Source: Phymorhynchus buccinoides
Taxonomy: Eukaryota > Mollusca > Gastropoda > Neogastropoda > Raphitomidae
Direction: 5' to 3'
Length of the DNA: 64,000 bases
Assembly: GCA_017654935.2 (NCBI GenBank)
Contig: CM065701.1
Coordinates: 411,682 to 475,681, forward strand
The number at the start of each line of letters is the position of its first letter. The first letter of the stretch is position 1. Position numbers and translations under genes: made by a program. This document shows positions 1 to 14,055 of this stretch, one piece after another. The notes beneath the pieces are model-generated. The model saw only the letters and a program-made list of their open reading frames with translations. It was not told the origin of the DNA and did not search any database.

Positions 1-3000
1 GTTTCATCTGCAGTCACTCACGCTGTTCATGTTTCCTCTGCAGTCACTCACACTGTTCCTGTTTCATCTGCAGTCACTCACGCTGTTCATGTTTCATTTA
101 CAGTCACTCACGCTGTTCATGTTTCCTATGCAGTCACTCACACTGTTCCTGTTTCCTATGCAGTCACTCACGCTGTTCATGTTTCATTTACAGTCACTCA
201 CGCTGTTCATGTTTCCTCTGCAGTCACTCACACTGTTCCTGTTTCCTATGCAGTCACTCACGCTGTTCATGTTTCATTTACAGTCACTCACGCTGTTCAT
301 GTTTCCTCTGCAGTCACTCACGCTGTTCATGTTTCCTCTGCAGTCACTCACACTGTTCATGTTTCCTCTGCAGTCACTCACACTGTTCATGTTTCCTCTG
401 CAGTCACTCACGCTGTTCATGTTTCATTTACAGTCACTCACGCTGTTCATGTTTCCTCTGCAGTCACTCACACTGTTCATGTTTCCTCTGCAGTCACTCA
501 CGCTGTTCATGTTTCCTCTGCAGTCACTCACGCTGTTCATGTTTCCTCTGCAGTCACTCACACTGTTCATGTTTCCTCTGCAGTCACTCACGCTGTTCAT
601 GTTTCCTCTGCAGTCACTCACACTGTTCATGTTTCCTCTGCAGTCACTCACGCTGTTCATGTTTCCTCTGCAGTCACTCACACTGTTCATGTTTCCTCTG
701 CAGTCACTCACGCTGTTCATGTTTCCTCTGCAGTCACTCACGCTGTTCATGTTTCCTCTGCAGTCACTCACACTGTTCATGTTTCCTCTGCAGTCACTCA
801 CGCTGTTCATGTTTCATTTACAGTCACTCACGCTGTTCATGTTTCCTCTGCAGTCACTCACACTGTTCATGTTTCCTCTGCAGTCACTCACGCTGTTCAT
901 GTTTCCTCTGCAGTCACTCACGCTGTTCATGTTTCCTCTGCAGTCACTCACACTGTTCATGTTTCCTCTGCAGTCACTCACACTGTTCATGTTTCCTCTG
1001 CAGTCACTCACGCTGTTCATGTTTCCTCTGCAGTCACTCACGCTGTTCATGTTTCCTCTGCAGTCACTCACACTGTTCATGTTTCCTCTGCAGTCACTCA
1101 CGCTGTTCATGTTTCCTCTGCAGTCACTCACGCTGTTCATGTTTCCTCTGCAGTCACTCACACTGTTCATGTTTCCTCTGCAGTCACTCACGCTGTTCAT
1201 GTTTCCTCTGCAGTCACTCACGCTGTTCCTGCCTGTTTCCTCTGCAGTCGCTCACACTCTTCATGTTTCCTCTGCAGTCCTCACACTGTTCCTGTTTCCT
1301 CTGCAGTCGCTCACACGGTTCCTGTTTCCACCGCAGTTACTCACGCTGTTCCTGTTTCCTCTGCAGTCACTCACGCTGTTCATGTTTCCTCTGCAGTCAC
1401 TCACGCTGTTCCTGCCTTTCCTCTGCAGTCGCTCACACTCTTCATGTTTCCTCTGCAGTCCTCACACTGTTCCTGTTTCCTCTGCAGTCGCTCACACGGT
1501 TCCTGTTTCCACCGCAGTTACTCACGCTGTTCCTGTTTCCTCTGCAGTCACTCACACTCTTCATGTTACCTCTGCAGTTACTCACGCTGTTCCTGTTTCC
1601 TATGCAGTCACTCACACTCTTCATGTTACCTCTGCAGTTACTCACGCTGTTCCTGTTTCCTATGCAGTCACTCACACTCTTCATGTTACCTCTGCAGTCA
1701 CTCACACTGTTCCTGTTTCCTCTGCAGTCACTCACACTGTTCATGTTTCCTCTGCAGTCGCTCACACTGTTCCTGTTTCCTCTGCAGTCGCTCACACTGT
1801 TCCTGTTTCCTCTGCAGTTACTCACGCTGTTCCTGTTTCCTCTGCAGTCACTCACACTCTTCATGTTACCTCTGCAGTCGCTCACACTCTTCATGTTTCC
1901 TCTGCAGTCCTCACACTGTTCCTGTTTCCTCTGCAGTCGCTCACACGGTTCCTGTTTCCACCGCAGTTACTCACGCTGTTCCTGTTTCCTCTGCAGTCAC
2001 TCACACTCTTCATGTTACCTCTGCAGTTACTCACGCTGTTCCTGTTTCCTATGCAGTCACTCACACTCTTCCTGTTACCTCTGCAGTCACTCACACTGTT
2101 CCTGTTTCCTCTGCAGTCGCTCACACTGTTCCTGTTTCCTCTGCAGTCGCTCACACTGTTCCTGTTTCCTCCGCAGTCACTCACGCTGTTCCTGTTTCCT
2201 CTGCAGTCACTCACACTCTTCATGTTACCTCTGCAGTCACTCACACTGTTCCTGTTTCCTCTGCAGTCACTCACACTCTTCCTGTTTCCTCTGCAGTCAC
2301 TCACGCTGTTCCTGTTTCCTCTGCAGTCACTCACACTCTTCATGTTACCTCTGCAGTCACTCACACTGTTCCTGTTTCCTCTGCAGTCGCTCACACGGTT
2401 CCTGTTTCCACCGCAGTCACTCACGCTGTTCCTGTTTCCTCTGCAGTCGCTCACACGGTTCCTGTTTCCACCGCAGTCACTCACGCTGTTCCTGTTTCCT
2501 CTGCAGTCGCTCACACTCTTCATGTTACCTCTGCAGTCACTCACGCTGTTCCTGTTTCCTCTGCAGTCGCTCACACTGTTCATGTTTCCTCTGCAGTCAC
2601 TCACACTGTTCATGTTTCCTATGCAGTCACTCACACTGTTCCTGTTTCCTCTGCAGTCACTCACGCTGTTCATGTTTCCTCTGCAGTCACTCACACTGTT
2701 CCTGCCTGTTTCCTCTGCAGTCGCTCACACTCTTCATGTTTCCTCTGCAGTCACTCACACTGTTCCTGTTTCCTCTGCAGTCGCTCACACTCTTTCCTGT
2801 TTCCACCGCAGTTACTCACGCTGTTCCTGTTTCCTCTGCAGTCACTCACACTCTTCATGTTACCTCTGCAGTTACTCACGCTGTTCCTGTTTCCTATGCA
2901 GTCACTCACACTCTTCCTGTTACCTCTGCAGTCACTCACACTGTTCCTGTTTCCTCTGCAGTCACTCACACTGTTCCTGTTTCCTCTGCAGTCGCTCACA

Positions 3001-6000
3001 CGGTTCCTGTTTCCACCGCAGTCACTCACGCTGTTCCTGTTTCCTCTGCAGTCACTCACACTCTTCATGTTACCTCTGCAGTCACTCACACTGTTCCTGT
3101 TTCCTCTGCAGTCACTCACACTGTTCCTGTTTCCTCTGCAGTCGCTCACACGGTTCCTGTTTCCTCTGCAGTCGCTCACACGGTTCCTGTTTCCACCGCA
3201 GTTACTCACGCTGTTCCTGTTTCCTCTGCAGTCACTCACACTCTTCATGTTACCTCTGCAGTCGCTCACACTCTTCATGTTTCCTCTGCAGTCGCTCACA
3301 CGGTTCCTGTTTCCACCGCAGTTACTCACGCTGTTCCTGTTTCCTCTGCAGTCACTCACACTCTTCACTCTCATGTTACCTCTGCAGTTACTCACGCTGT
3401 TCCTGTTTCCTATGCAGTCACTCACACTCTTCCTGTTACCTCTGCAGTCACTCACACTGTTCCTGTTTCCTCTGCAGTCGCTCACACGGTTCCTGTTTCC
3501 TCTGCAGTCGCTCACACGGTTCCTGTTTCCTCCGCAGTCACTCACGCTGTTCCTGTTTCCTCTGCAGTCACTCACACTCTTCATGTTACCTCTGCAGTCA
3601 CTCACACTGTTCCTGTTTCCTCTGCAGTCACTCACACTCTTCATGTTTCCTCTGCAGTCGCTCACACTGTTCCTGTTTCCTCTGCAGTTACTCACACTGT
3701 TCCTGTTTCCTCTGCAGTCGCTCACACTGTTCCTGTTTCTACCGCAGTCACTCACACTGTTCCTGTTTCCTCTGCAGTCGCTCACACGGTTCCTGTTTCC
3801 ACCGCAGTCACTCACGCTGTTCCTGTTTCCTCTGCAGTCACTCACACTCTTCATGTTACCTCTGCAGTCGCTCACACTCTTCATGTTTCCACCGCAGTCA
3901 CTCACGCTGTTCCTGTTTCCTCTGCAGTCGCTCACACGGTTCCTGTTTCCACCGCAGTCACTCACGCTGTTCCTGTTTCCTCTGCAGTCACTCACACTCT
4001 TCATGTTACCTCTGCAGTTACTCACGCTGTTCCTGTTTCCTCTGCAGTCGCTCACACTCTTCATGTTACCTCTGCAGTCACTCACGCTGTTCCTGTTTCC
4101 TCTGCAGTCACTCACACTCTTCATGTTACCTCTGCAGTCACTCACACTGTTCCTGTTTCCTCTGCAGTCACTCACACTCTTCATGTTTCCTCTGCAGTCA
4201 CTCACACTCTTCCTGTTACCTCTGCAGTCACTCACACTGTCCCTGTTTCCTCTGCAGTCACTCACACTCTTCATGTTTCCTCTGCAGTCGCTCACACGGT
4301 TCCTGTTTCTACCGCAGTTACTCACACTGTTCCTGTTTCCTCTGCAGTCGCTCACACTGTTCCTGTTTCCTCCGCAGTCACTCACACTGTTCCTGTTTCC
4401 TCTGCAGTCGCTCACACGGTTCCTGTTTCCACCGCAGTCACTCACGCTGTTCCTGTTTCCTCTGCAGTCACTCACACTCTTCATGTTACCTCTGCAGTCA
4501 CTCACGCTGTTCCTGTTTCCTCTGCAGTCACTCACACTCTTCATGTTACCTCTGCAGTCACTCACGCTGTTCCTGTTTCCTCTGCAGTCACTCACACTCT
4601 TCATGTTACCTCTGCAGTTACTCACGCTGTTCCTGTTTCCTCTGCAGTCACTCACACTGTTCCTGTTTCCTCTGCAGTCGCTCACACTCTTCCTGTTTCC
4701 TCTGCAGTCGCTCACACTGTTCCTGTTTCCTCTGCAGTCACCCACACTCTTCATGTTTCCTCTGCAGTCACTCACACTCTTCTTGTTTCCTCTGCAGTCA
4801 CTCACACTGTTCCTGTTTCCTCTGCAGTCACTCACACTCTTCATGTTACCTCTGCAGTCACTCACACTCTTCATGTTTCCTCCGCAGTTACTCACGCTGT
4901 TCCTGTTTCCTCTGCAGTCACTCACACTCTTCATGTTACCTCTGCAGTTACTCACGCTGTTCCTGTTTCCTCTGCAGTCACTCACACTGTTCCTGTTTCC
5001 TCTGCAGTCGCTCACACTCTTCATGTTTCCTCTGCAGTCCTCACACGGTTCCTGTTTCCTCTGCAGTCGCTCACACGGTTCCTGTTTCCACCGCAGTTAC
5101 TCACGCTGTTCCTGTTTCCTCTGCAGTCACTCACACTCTTCATGTTACCTCTGCAGTTACTCACGCTGTTCCTGTTTCCTATGCAGTCACTCACACTCTT
5201 CATGTTACCTCTGCAGTTACTCACGCTGTTCCTGTTTCCTATGCAGTCACTCACACTCTTCATGTTACCTCTGCAGTTACTCACGCTGTTCCTGTTTCCT
5301 ATGCAGTCACTCACACTCTTCCTGTTACCTCTGCAGTCACTCACACTGTTCCTGTTTCCTCTGCAGTCACTCACACTGTTCCTGTTTCCTCTGCAGTCGC
5401 TCACACTGTTCCTGTTTCCTCTGCAGTCGCTCACACGGTTCCTGTTTCCACCGCAGTTACTCACGCTGTTCCTGTTTCCTCTGCAGTCACTCACACTCTT
5501 CATGTTACCTCTGCAGTCGCTCACACTCTTCATGTTTCCTCTGCAGTCCTCACACGGTTCCTGTTTCCTCTGCAGTCGCTCACACGGTTCCTGTTTCCAC
5601 CGCAGTTACTCACGCTGTTCCTGTTTCCTCTGCAGTCACTCACACTCTTCATGTTACCTCTGCAGTTACTCACGCTGTTCCTGTTTCCTATGCAGTCACT
5701 CACACTCTTCCTGTTACCTCTGCAGTCACTCACACTGTTCCTGTTTCCTCTGCAGTCGCTCACACGGTTCCTGTTTCCTCTGCAGTCGCTCACACGGTTC
5801 CTGTTTCCACCGCAGTCACTCACGCTGTTCCTGTTTCCTCTGCAGTCACTCACACTCTTCATGTTACCTCTGCAGTCACTCACACTGTTCCTGTTTCCTC
5901 TGCAGTCGCTCACACGGTTCCTGTTTCCACCGCAGTCACTCACGCTGTTCCTGTTTCCTCTGCAGTCACTCACACTCTTCATGTTACCTCTGCAGTCACT

Positions 6001-9000
6001 CACGCTGTTCCTGTTTCCTCTGCAGTCGCTCACACTCTTCATGTTACCTCTGCAGTCACTCACGCTGTTCCTGTTTCCTCTGCAGTCACTCACACTCTTC
6101 ATGTTACCTCTGCAGTCACTCACACTGTCCCTGTTTCCTCTGCAGTCACTCACACTCTTCATGTTTCCTCTGCAGTCGCTCACACTGTTCCTGTTTCCTC
6201 CGCAGTTACTCACACTGTTCCTGTTTCCTCTGCAGTCGCTCACACTCTTCATGTTACCTCTGCAGTCACTCACACTGTCCCTGTTTCCTCTGCAGTCACT
6301 CACACTCTTCATGTTTCCTCTGCAGTCGCTCACACGGTTCCTGTTTCCTCCGCAGTCACTCACACTGTTCCTGTTTCCTCTGCAGTCGCTCACACTGTTC
6401 CTGTTTCCTACTGCAGTCACTCACGCTGTTCCTGTTTCCTCTGCAGTCGCTCACACGGTTCCTGTTTCCACCGCAGTCACTCACGCTGTTCCTGTTTCCT
6501 CTGCAGTCGCTCACACTCTTCATGTTACCTCTGCAGTCACTCACGCTGTTCCTGTTTCCTCTGCAGTCGCTCACACTCTTCATGTTACCTCTGCAGTCAC
6601 TCACGCTGTTCCTGTTTCCTCTGCAGTCACTCACACTCTTCATGTTACCTCTGCAGTTACTCACGCTGTTCCTGTTTCCTCTGCAGTCACTCACACTGTT
6701 CCTGTTTCCTCTGCAGTCGCTCACACTGTTCCTGTTTCCTCTGCAGTCACTCACACTGTTCCTGTTTCCTCTGCAGTCACTCACACTGTTCCTGTTTCCT
6801 CTGCAGTCACTCACACTCTTCCTGTTTCCTCTGCAGTCACTCACACTCTTCATGTTACCTCTGCAGTCACTCACGCTGTTCCTGTTTTCTGCAGTCACTC
6901 ACACTCTTCATGTTACCTCCGCAGTTACTCACGCTGTTCCTGTTTCCTCCGCAGTCACCCACACTCTTCATGTTTCCTCCGCAGTTACTCACGCTGTTCC
7001 TGTTTCCTCTGCAGTCACTCACACTCTTCATGTTACCTCTGCAGTTACTCACGCTGTTCCTGTTTCCTCTGCAGTCACTCACACTCTTCATGTTACCTCT
7101 GCAGTTACTCACGCTGTTCCTGTTTCCTCTGCAGTCACTCACACTCTTCATGTTACCTCTGCAGTTACTCACGCTGTTCCTGTTTCCTCTGCAGTCACTC
7201 ACACTCTTCATGTTACCTCCGCAGTTACTCACGCTGTTCCTGTTTCCTCTGCAGTCACTCACACTGTTCCTGTTTCCTCTGCAGTCACTCACACTCTTCA
7301 TGTTTCCTCCGCAGTTACTCACGCTGTTCCTGTTTCCTCCGCAGTCACCCACACTCTTCATGTTTCCACCGCAGTTACTCACGCTGTTCCTGTTTCCTCT
7401 GCAGTCACTCACACTCTTCATGTTACCTCTGCAGTTACTCACGCTGTTCCTGTTTCCTCTGCAGTCACTCACACTGTTCCTGTCTGTTTCCTCTGCAGTC
7501 GCTCACACTCTTCATGTTTCCTCTGCAGTCCTCACACGGTTCCTGTTTCCTCTGCAGTCGCTCACACGGTTCCTGTTTCCACCGCAGTTACTCACGCTGT
7601 TCCTGTTTCCTCTGCAGTCACTCACACTCTTCATGTTACCTCTGCAGTTACTCACGCTGTTCCTGTTTCCTATGCAGTCACTCACACTCTTCATGTTACC
7701 TCTGCAGTTACTCACGCTGTTCCTGTTTCCTATGCAGTCACTCACACTCTTCCTGTTACCTCTGCAGTCACTCACACTCTTCATGTTACCTCTGCAGTTA
7801 CTCACGCTGTTCCTGTTTCCTATGCAGTCACTCACACTCTTCCTGTTACCTCTGCAGTCACTCACACTGTTCCTGTTTCCTCTGCAGTCACTCACACTGT
7901 TCCTGTTTCCTCTGCAGTCGCTCACACTGTTCCTGTTTCCTCTGCAGTCGCTCACACGGTTCCTGTTTCCACCGCAGTTACTCACGCTGTTCCTGTTTCC
8001 TCTGCAGTCACTCACACTCTTCATGTTACCTCTGCAGTCACTCACACTCTTCATGTTTCCTCTGCAGTCACTCACACTGTTCCTGTTTCCTCTGCAGTCG
8101 CTCACACGGTTCCTGTTTCCACCGCAGTTACTCACGCTGTTCCTGTTTCCTCTGCAGTCACTCACACTCTTCATGTTACCTCTGCAGTTACTCACGCTGT
8201 TCCTGTTTCCTATGCAGTCACTCACACTCTTCATGTTACCTCTGCAGTCACTCACACTGTTCCTGTTTCCTCTGCAGTCGCTCACACTCTTCCTGTTTCC
8301 TCTGCAGTCGCTCACACGGTTCCTGTTTCCACCGCAGTCACTCACGCTGTTCCTGTTTCCTCTGCAGTCACTCACACTCTTCATGTTACCTCTGCAGTCA
8401 CTCACACTGTTCCTGTTTCCTCTGCAGTCGCTCACACGGTTCCTGTTTCCACTGCAGTCACTCACGCTGTTCCTGTTTCCTCTGCAGTCGCTCACACTCT
8501 TCCTGTTTCCTCCGCAGTCACTCACGCTGTTCCTGTTTCCTCTGCAGTCGCTCACACTCTTCATGTTACCTCTGCAGTCACTCACGCTGTTCCTGTTTCC
8601 TCTGCAGTCGCTCACACTCTTCATGTTACCTCTGCAGTCACTCACGCTGTTCCTGTTTCCTCTGCAGTCACTCACACTCTTCATGTTACCTCTGCAGTCA
8701 CTCACACTGTTCCTGTTTCCTCTGCAGTCACTCACACTCTTCATGTTTCCTCTGCAGTCGCTCACACGGTTCCTGTTTCTACCGCAGTTACTCACACTGT
8801 TCCTGTTTCCTCTGCAGTCGCTCACACTGTTCCTGTTTCCTCTGCAGTCACTCACACTGTTCCTGTTTCCTCTGCAGTCGCTCACACTGTTCCTGTTTCC
8901 ACCGCAGTCACTCACACTGTTCCTGTTTCCTCCGCAGTCACTCACACTGTTCCTGTTTCCTCTGCAGTCGCTCACACTCTTCCTGTTTCCTCTGCAGTCA

Positions 9001-10160
9001 CTCACGCTGTTCCTGTTTCCTCTGCAGTCGCTCACACTCTTCATGTTACCTCTGCAGTCACTCACGCTGTTCCTGTTTCCTCTGCAGTCGCTCACACTCT
9101 TCATGTTTCCTCTGCAGTCACTCACGCTGTTCCTGTTTCCTCTGCAGTCACTCACACTCTTCATGTTTCCTCTGCAGTTACTCACACTGTTCCTGTTTCC
9201 TCTGCAGTCACTCACACTCTTCATGTTACCTCTGCAGTTACTCACGCTGTTCCTGTTTCCTCTGCAGTCACTCACACTCTTCATGTTACCTCCGCAGTTA
9301 CTCACGCTGTTCCTGTTTCCTCTGCAGTCACTCACACTGTTCCTGTTTCCTCTGCAGTCACTCACACTCTTCATGTTTCCTCTGCAGTTACTCACGCTGT
9401 TCCTGTTTCCTCTGCAGTCACTCACACTCTTCATGTTTCCTCCGCAGTTACTCACGCTGTTCCTGTTTCCTCTGCAGTCACCCACACTCTTCATGTTTCC
9501 ACCGCAGTTACTCACGCTGTTCCTGTTTCCTCTGCAGTCACTCACACTCTTCATGTTACCTCTGCAGTTACTCACGCTGTTCCTGTTTCCTCTGCAGTCA
9601 CTCACACTCTTCATGTTACCTCTGCAGTTACTCACGCTGTTCCTGTTTCCTCTGCAGTCACTCACACTGTTCCTGTTTCCTCTGCAGTCACTCACACTCT
9701 TCATGTTTCCTCTGCAGTCACTCACACTCTTCATGTTTCCTCTGCAGTTACTCACACTGTTCCTGTTTCCTCTGCAGTCACTCACACTGTTCCTGTTTCC
9801 TCTGCAGTCACTCACACTCTTCATGTTTCCTCTGCAGTCACTCACACTCTTCCTGTTTCCTCTGCAGTCACTCACACTCTTCCTGTTTCCTCTGCAGTTA
9901 CTCACACTCTTCCTGTTTCCTCTGCAGTCACTCACACTCTTCCTGTTTCCTCTGCAGTTACTCACACTCTTCCTGTTTCCTCTGCAGTTACTCAGACTCC
10001 TCCTGTTTCCTCTGCAGTCACTCACACTCTTCTTGTTTCCCCTGCAGTTACTCACACTCTTCCTGTTTCCTCTGCAGTTACTCACACTGTTCCTGCCTCT
10101 GCAGTCACTCACACTCTTCCTGTTTCCTCTGCAGTTACTCACACTGTGGGTTCTCTGCAG
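1..10160 (+). repeat. 30-bp satellite array, about 338 units
   Basis: The whole stretch is a head-to-tail array of a 30-bp unit whose core reads TTTCCTCTGCAGTCACTCAC followed by a variable CTGTTCCTG or CTCTTCATG end. It continues past the left edge of the window. Positions 1-1227 are a homogeneous block whose units almost all end GTTCAT. After 1228 several variants (ACC/TCC, TCACTC/TCGCTC/TTACTC, ACCGCAG/CTGCAG) alternate, often as 60-bp dimers. Phase jumps occur at 1228-1235, 1410, 2703 and 7483 (extra bases) and at about 1278, 1458, 1907, 5038, 5547 and 7529 (one base missing). Because 30 is divisible by three and the unit has no stop in any forward frame, very long open frames run through it. 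I regard these as a by-product and not as a gene. The right edge decays between 10080 and 10160. Confidence 0.97.
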
Positions 10161-10189
10161 TTCTCAGACTTGTTTCGTGTAAGTCACTC

Positions 10190-10525
10190 ACATTGCTGTG
10201 TTCTGCAGTTTGCACTTGGCCTTGGCTTACTAATATAGCTGCTTCCATCCACATGTGGGCTGTGTTCTTTGTTACGTTTAATCCATTGCTGTGTTCGCTT
10301 TGCCTTGGCTTACTAATATTGCTGCTTTCATCCACATGTGGGCTGTGTTCTTTGTTACGTGTAATCCATTGCTGTGTTCGCTTTGCCTTGGCTTACTAAT
10401 ATTGCTGCTTTCATCCACATGTGGGCTGTGTTCTTTGTTACGTGTAATCCATTGCTGTGTTCGCTTTGCCTTGGCTTACTAATATAGCTGCTTTCATCCA
10501 CATGTGGGCTGTGTTCTTTCCTACG
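10190..10525 (+). repeat. 83-bp tandem repeat, about 4 copies
   Basis: A unit containing CCATTGCTGTGTTCGCTTTG and the ends CCACATGTGGGCTGTGTTC recurs at 10283, 10366 and 10449, exactly 83 bp apart. A diverged first copy starts near 10192 and a truncated last copy ends near 10525. It directly abuts the 30-bp satellite, and its first copy still carries a CTGCAG from that satellite. Confidence 0.93.
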
Positions 10526-12069
10526 GGTGCTCTGATTTGCCTCGATATTAACATCATGTATTACCTACACACTCTGCTGTACCGTAACCCATCAGTTGTA
10601 TTGCATGTAACAGACGATCTTGATTGATATAGTTCTAGTTCCCAGTATTAATCAAGATTGGTTTATTTGTACAAGGTGGTAGCTTTTAAACATTATCACA
10701 AATCAATTAATACGTATTTTCATCTTCATCTTTCAGCATCGTCTTTTTATTGTCTAAAGCAAAACTCCCCTGTCATCAAAATGACGTGTCATGGAGAACA
10801 TGCAGGGCTGCCCGTGCACAGCATGACACCAATGTAACTCTCACAGTTTCCAAAAGCACATGACGCATTACTAACTTAAACCAGAGCATAACCCAAGGGA
10901 TGTAAGTTTCCCGCTACACACCCTACAAAGGGAAATAATTTAGTAGAAGAATTTTAACCACATACACTCAAGGAAATGCAATAAGCTTACTTCGGAAATA
11001 ATCAGTTGCTAAACGCAGGCCCTAAAACGTTTAATCAGAGCTACCTAACCTGGGGAGCTTACTGTAACGTGTGTCGTGGCCATTACACATGATGTTCCGT
11101 TCATGGTTTATAACCAACAAGCATTCTGAAGCTTTTTAGGTGTCAAAGTGAACATTTTCATAGCTATTCCTGCCACGATAAATGACCAGCTCTTCTTCTC
11201 ATTTGCCTTAAGCATTAAGGAGTTCTAAGATGTGTGTTTCGTAAACAATCTCTGGTTTAGATATTATCGCTGTGTGCCGCATCTGTTCTATTAAATAGTG
11301 TTCTGGTATTATATACCCTGCTGTATGGCTGCGCACATCACACCTGTTGGTGATCTAACCTCCACAATGCAGACAATGGATCCAGCTTTTAGAAGCTTCA
11401 TTTGGACACTCCATTCGTTTGTGTCTGCGTTCTGTCAAACCCATTACAGTGAACCAACTTCTGACATGTTTCTCTTTATCGCCATCACCTTTGACCGTTT
11501 CTCGACACATCGGCTTCAGGCCTTACGGAGCTTGTAGAAGCTCTTAGGTAGACTCTAGGTTGTTGGGTTTTTTTGTGTGTTTGTTATGACCGATATCTCT
11601 CGTAGCTGCCTAGCTCTCTTTCACACAACCCTCAACAACAGGCTTTCTGGGACTTCAGTAGTTTGTGACGGTTTTCTGTAGTGGCCTATCTCTCTTCTCA
11701 CACCGATCTTTCCTGCGCTGTTGCTTGACGTTCACAGTAGCTTAGTTTTTCACAGTCTCTTTCTAGTAGCATACATTTGTGACTTTGTGACTGCCTTTTT
11801 GTAGTAGTGAATCTGTTATTTAATTACAAACATGTATCTTTTGTAGTACTTTCATTTGTCTTTTGTAGTACTCAATCTCTTATTTAATTACAAGCTGTTG
11901 TCTTTTGTAGTACCAGATCTGTTATCTGATACGAAGCTATTGTTGTTTTTTGTAGGACAAAATCTCTTATCTAACAATTAGCTTTCCAACATAAAAAAGC
12001 TCGTATCAGGGAAACTTGGAGACAATCTGTTCAAGTCTAATTGGAGACGAACTGCCTCCGAATGTGTAC
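10526..12069. other. non-coding region, no gene recognised
   Basis: AT-rich single-copy-looking sequence. The longest open frame (11298-11537, 79 codons) has no recognisable domain or composition signal. A degraded repeat with GTAG-containing units lies at its right end and is listed separately. If the PLAC gene to the right starts upstream, this could be intron. Confidence 0.5.
11792..11990 (+). repeat. imperfect ~43-bp repeat
   Basis: TTTTGTAGTA followed by AATCTSTTATTTAATTACAA-like sequence recurs with GTAG at about 11801, 11843, 11864, 11907 and 11952, spaced 42, 21, 43 and 45 bp. Units are diverged. More weakly similar units may extend left to about 11660. Confidence 0.6.
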
Positions 12070-12211
12070 AAAGTGTTACCCTCAAAGTGTTGCCCTCACA
12101 AAGTGTTGCCCTCAAAGTGTTACCCTCATAGTGTTACCCTCATAGTGTTACCCTCATAGTGTTACCCTCAGAGTGTTGCCCTCAAAGTGTTACCCTCAAA
12201 GTGTTACCCTC
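12070..12211 (+). repeat. 14-bp tandem repeat abutting a splice acceptor
   Basis: GTTACCCTCAAAGT / GTTACCCTCATAGT repeats about ten times, with one 4-base insertion. The pyrimidine-rich CCCTC parts run directly into the CCCCAG acceptor of the exon at 12217, so the array forms the end of the upstream intron. Confidence 0.85.
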
Positions 12212-12216
12212 CCCAG

Positions 12217-13050
<834 letters not shown>

Positions 13051-13150
13051 GTAATGACAACAACAACAACAACGACAACGACAACAACAACAGCGACAAT
13101 GACAACAACAACAAATCAACAACACCAACACTTAGCAACAACAACAGTAT
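13051..13150 (+). repeat. AAC-rich microsatellite at the start of the intron
   Basis: Immediately after the donor GTAATG the intron is (AAC)n/(GACAAC)n-rich up to about 13150. Reading through would add an Asn/Asp/Ser-rich tail ending at a stop near 13214. This is the open-frame extension if the donor is not used. Confidence 0.8.
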
Positions 13151-13889
13151 AAACACACCCAGAAAGCACGCTAGGTGTGTACTTGTGATTATAACGCAAA
13201 CTGAGATTCCCTAACCCTAACCTGCACGAGACCAGCCTGCTAGTAGTGCATTAGATGAAGCAGGTGCTGGCCTTAAGCTAAAGCATTGCTGAAAGCACAT
13301 CGTGTTCTTCATTAACACCAACTGTCTGAATCAGTAGTGGAATCAACAAATCAATAAAGCAGAGATATTGAAGTCGGATGATTCGTTCCAAAATAGCCTC
13401 CTAAAGACATCCCTCACACTGTCAACATTAGTGGAGAAACACGAGCTTTGAGTGTCACACCTTTGCACACTGATTGGACACCTCCCTTGTTTCATTCGAT
13501 CACATTGGACCGTTTGACCAGGGCCTACTGATCGCAGATCAACCGTCCTCGCTAACTCAGTAGTCCCATCTTTCTTGCTTGACTTTGGGAGAAGGTTAAG
13601 TTCATTTAAAACAAAACAAAAACAAAAAGAACAGAAAACAACCACCACCAATATACATTACACCACATGTTGGGAAAGGCATGATTTGGAATACTGGCGA
13701 TATGGTGTGGGGTAGGGCTTCTGTTGTTGTTGTTTGTTGTTGATCAATTTGGGAACATTGGATGGTTCTTTCATACTGGCGATTGTGGCGATTCATTAAT
13801 AATAATCATTAGTTTAGAATAAATAATAATTAGCAACTGAAGTCAGCAAAAACACATTAATACTAGTGTTGTTAAGGAATGAAAAGTCA
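13151..13889. other. intronic, nothing recognised
   Basis: Low-complexity and single-copy-looking DNA inside the inferred 8.5-kb intron. It has one short telomere-like CCCTAACCCTAA at 13211-13222. Open frames here lack recognisable features. Confidence 0.5.
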
Positions 13890-13892
13890 TTT

Positions 13893-14055
<163 letters not shown>

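Noticed and set aside
1..10160. CRISPR-like array
   Set aside because: Units are contiguous with no unique spacers, and the genome is eukaryotic.
29..10399. A 3456-codon protein and overlapping giant frames
   Set aside because: They lie wholly in the 30-bp satellite. Unit length divisible by three with no stop explains them, and frames switch at one-base indels without any codon bias.
11298..11537. 79-codon open frame
   Set aside because: No domain, no splice context and no composition signal; length is expected by chance.
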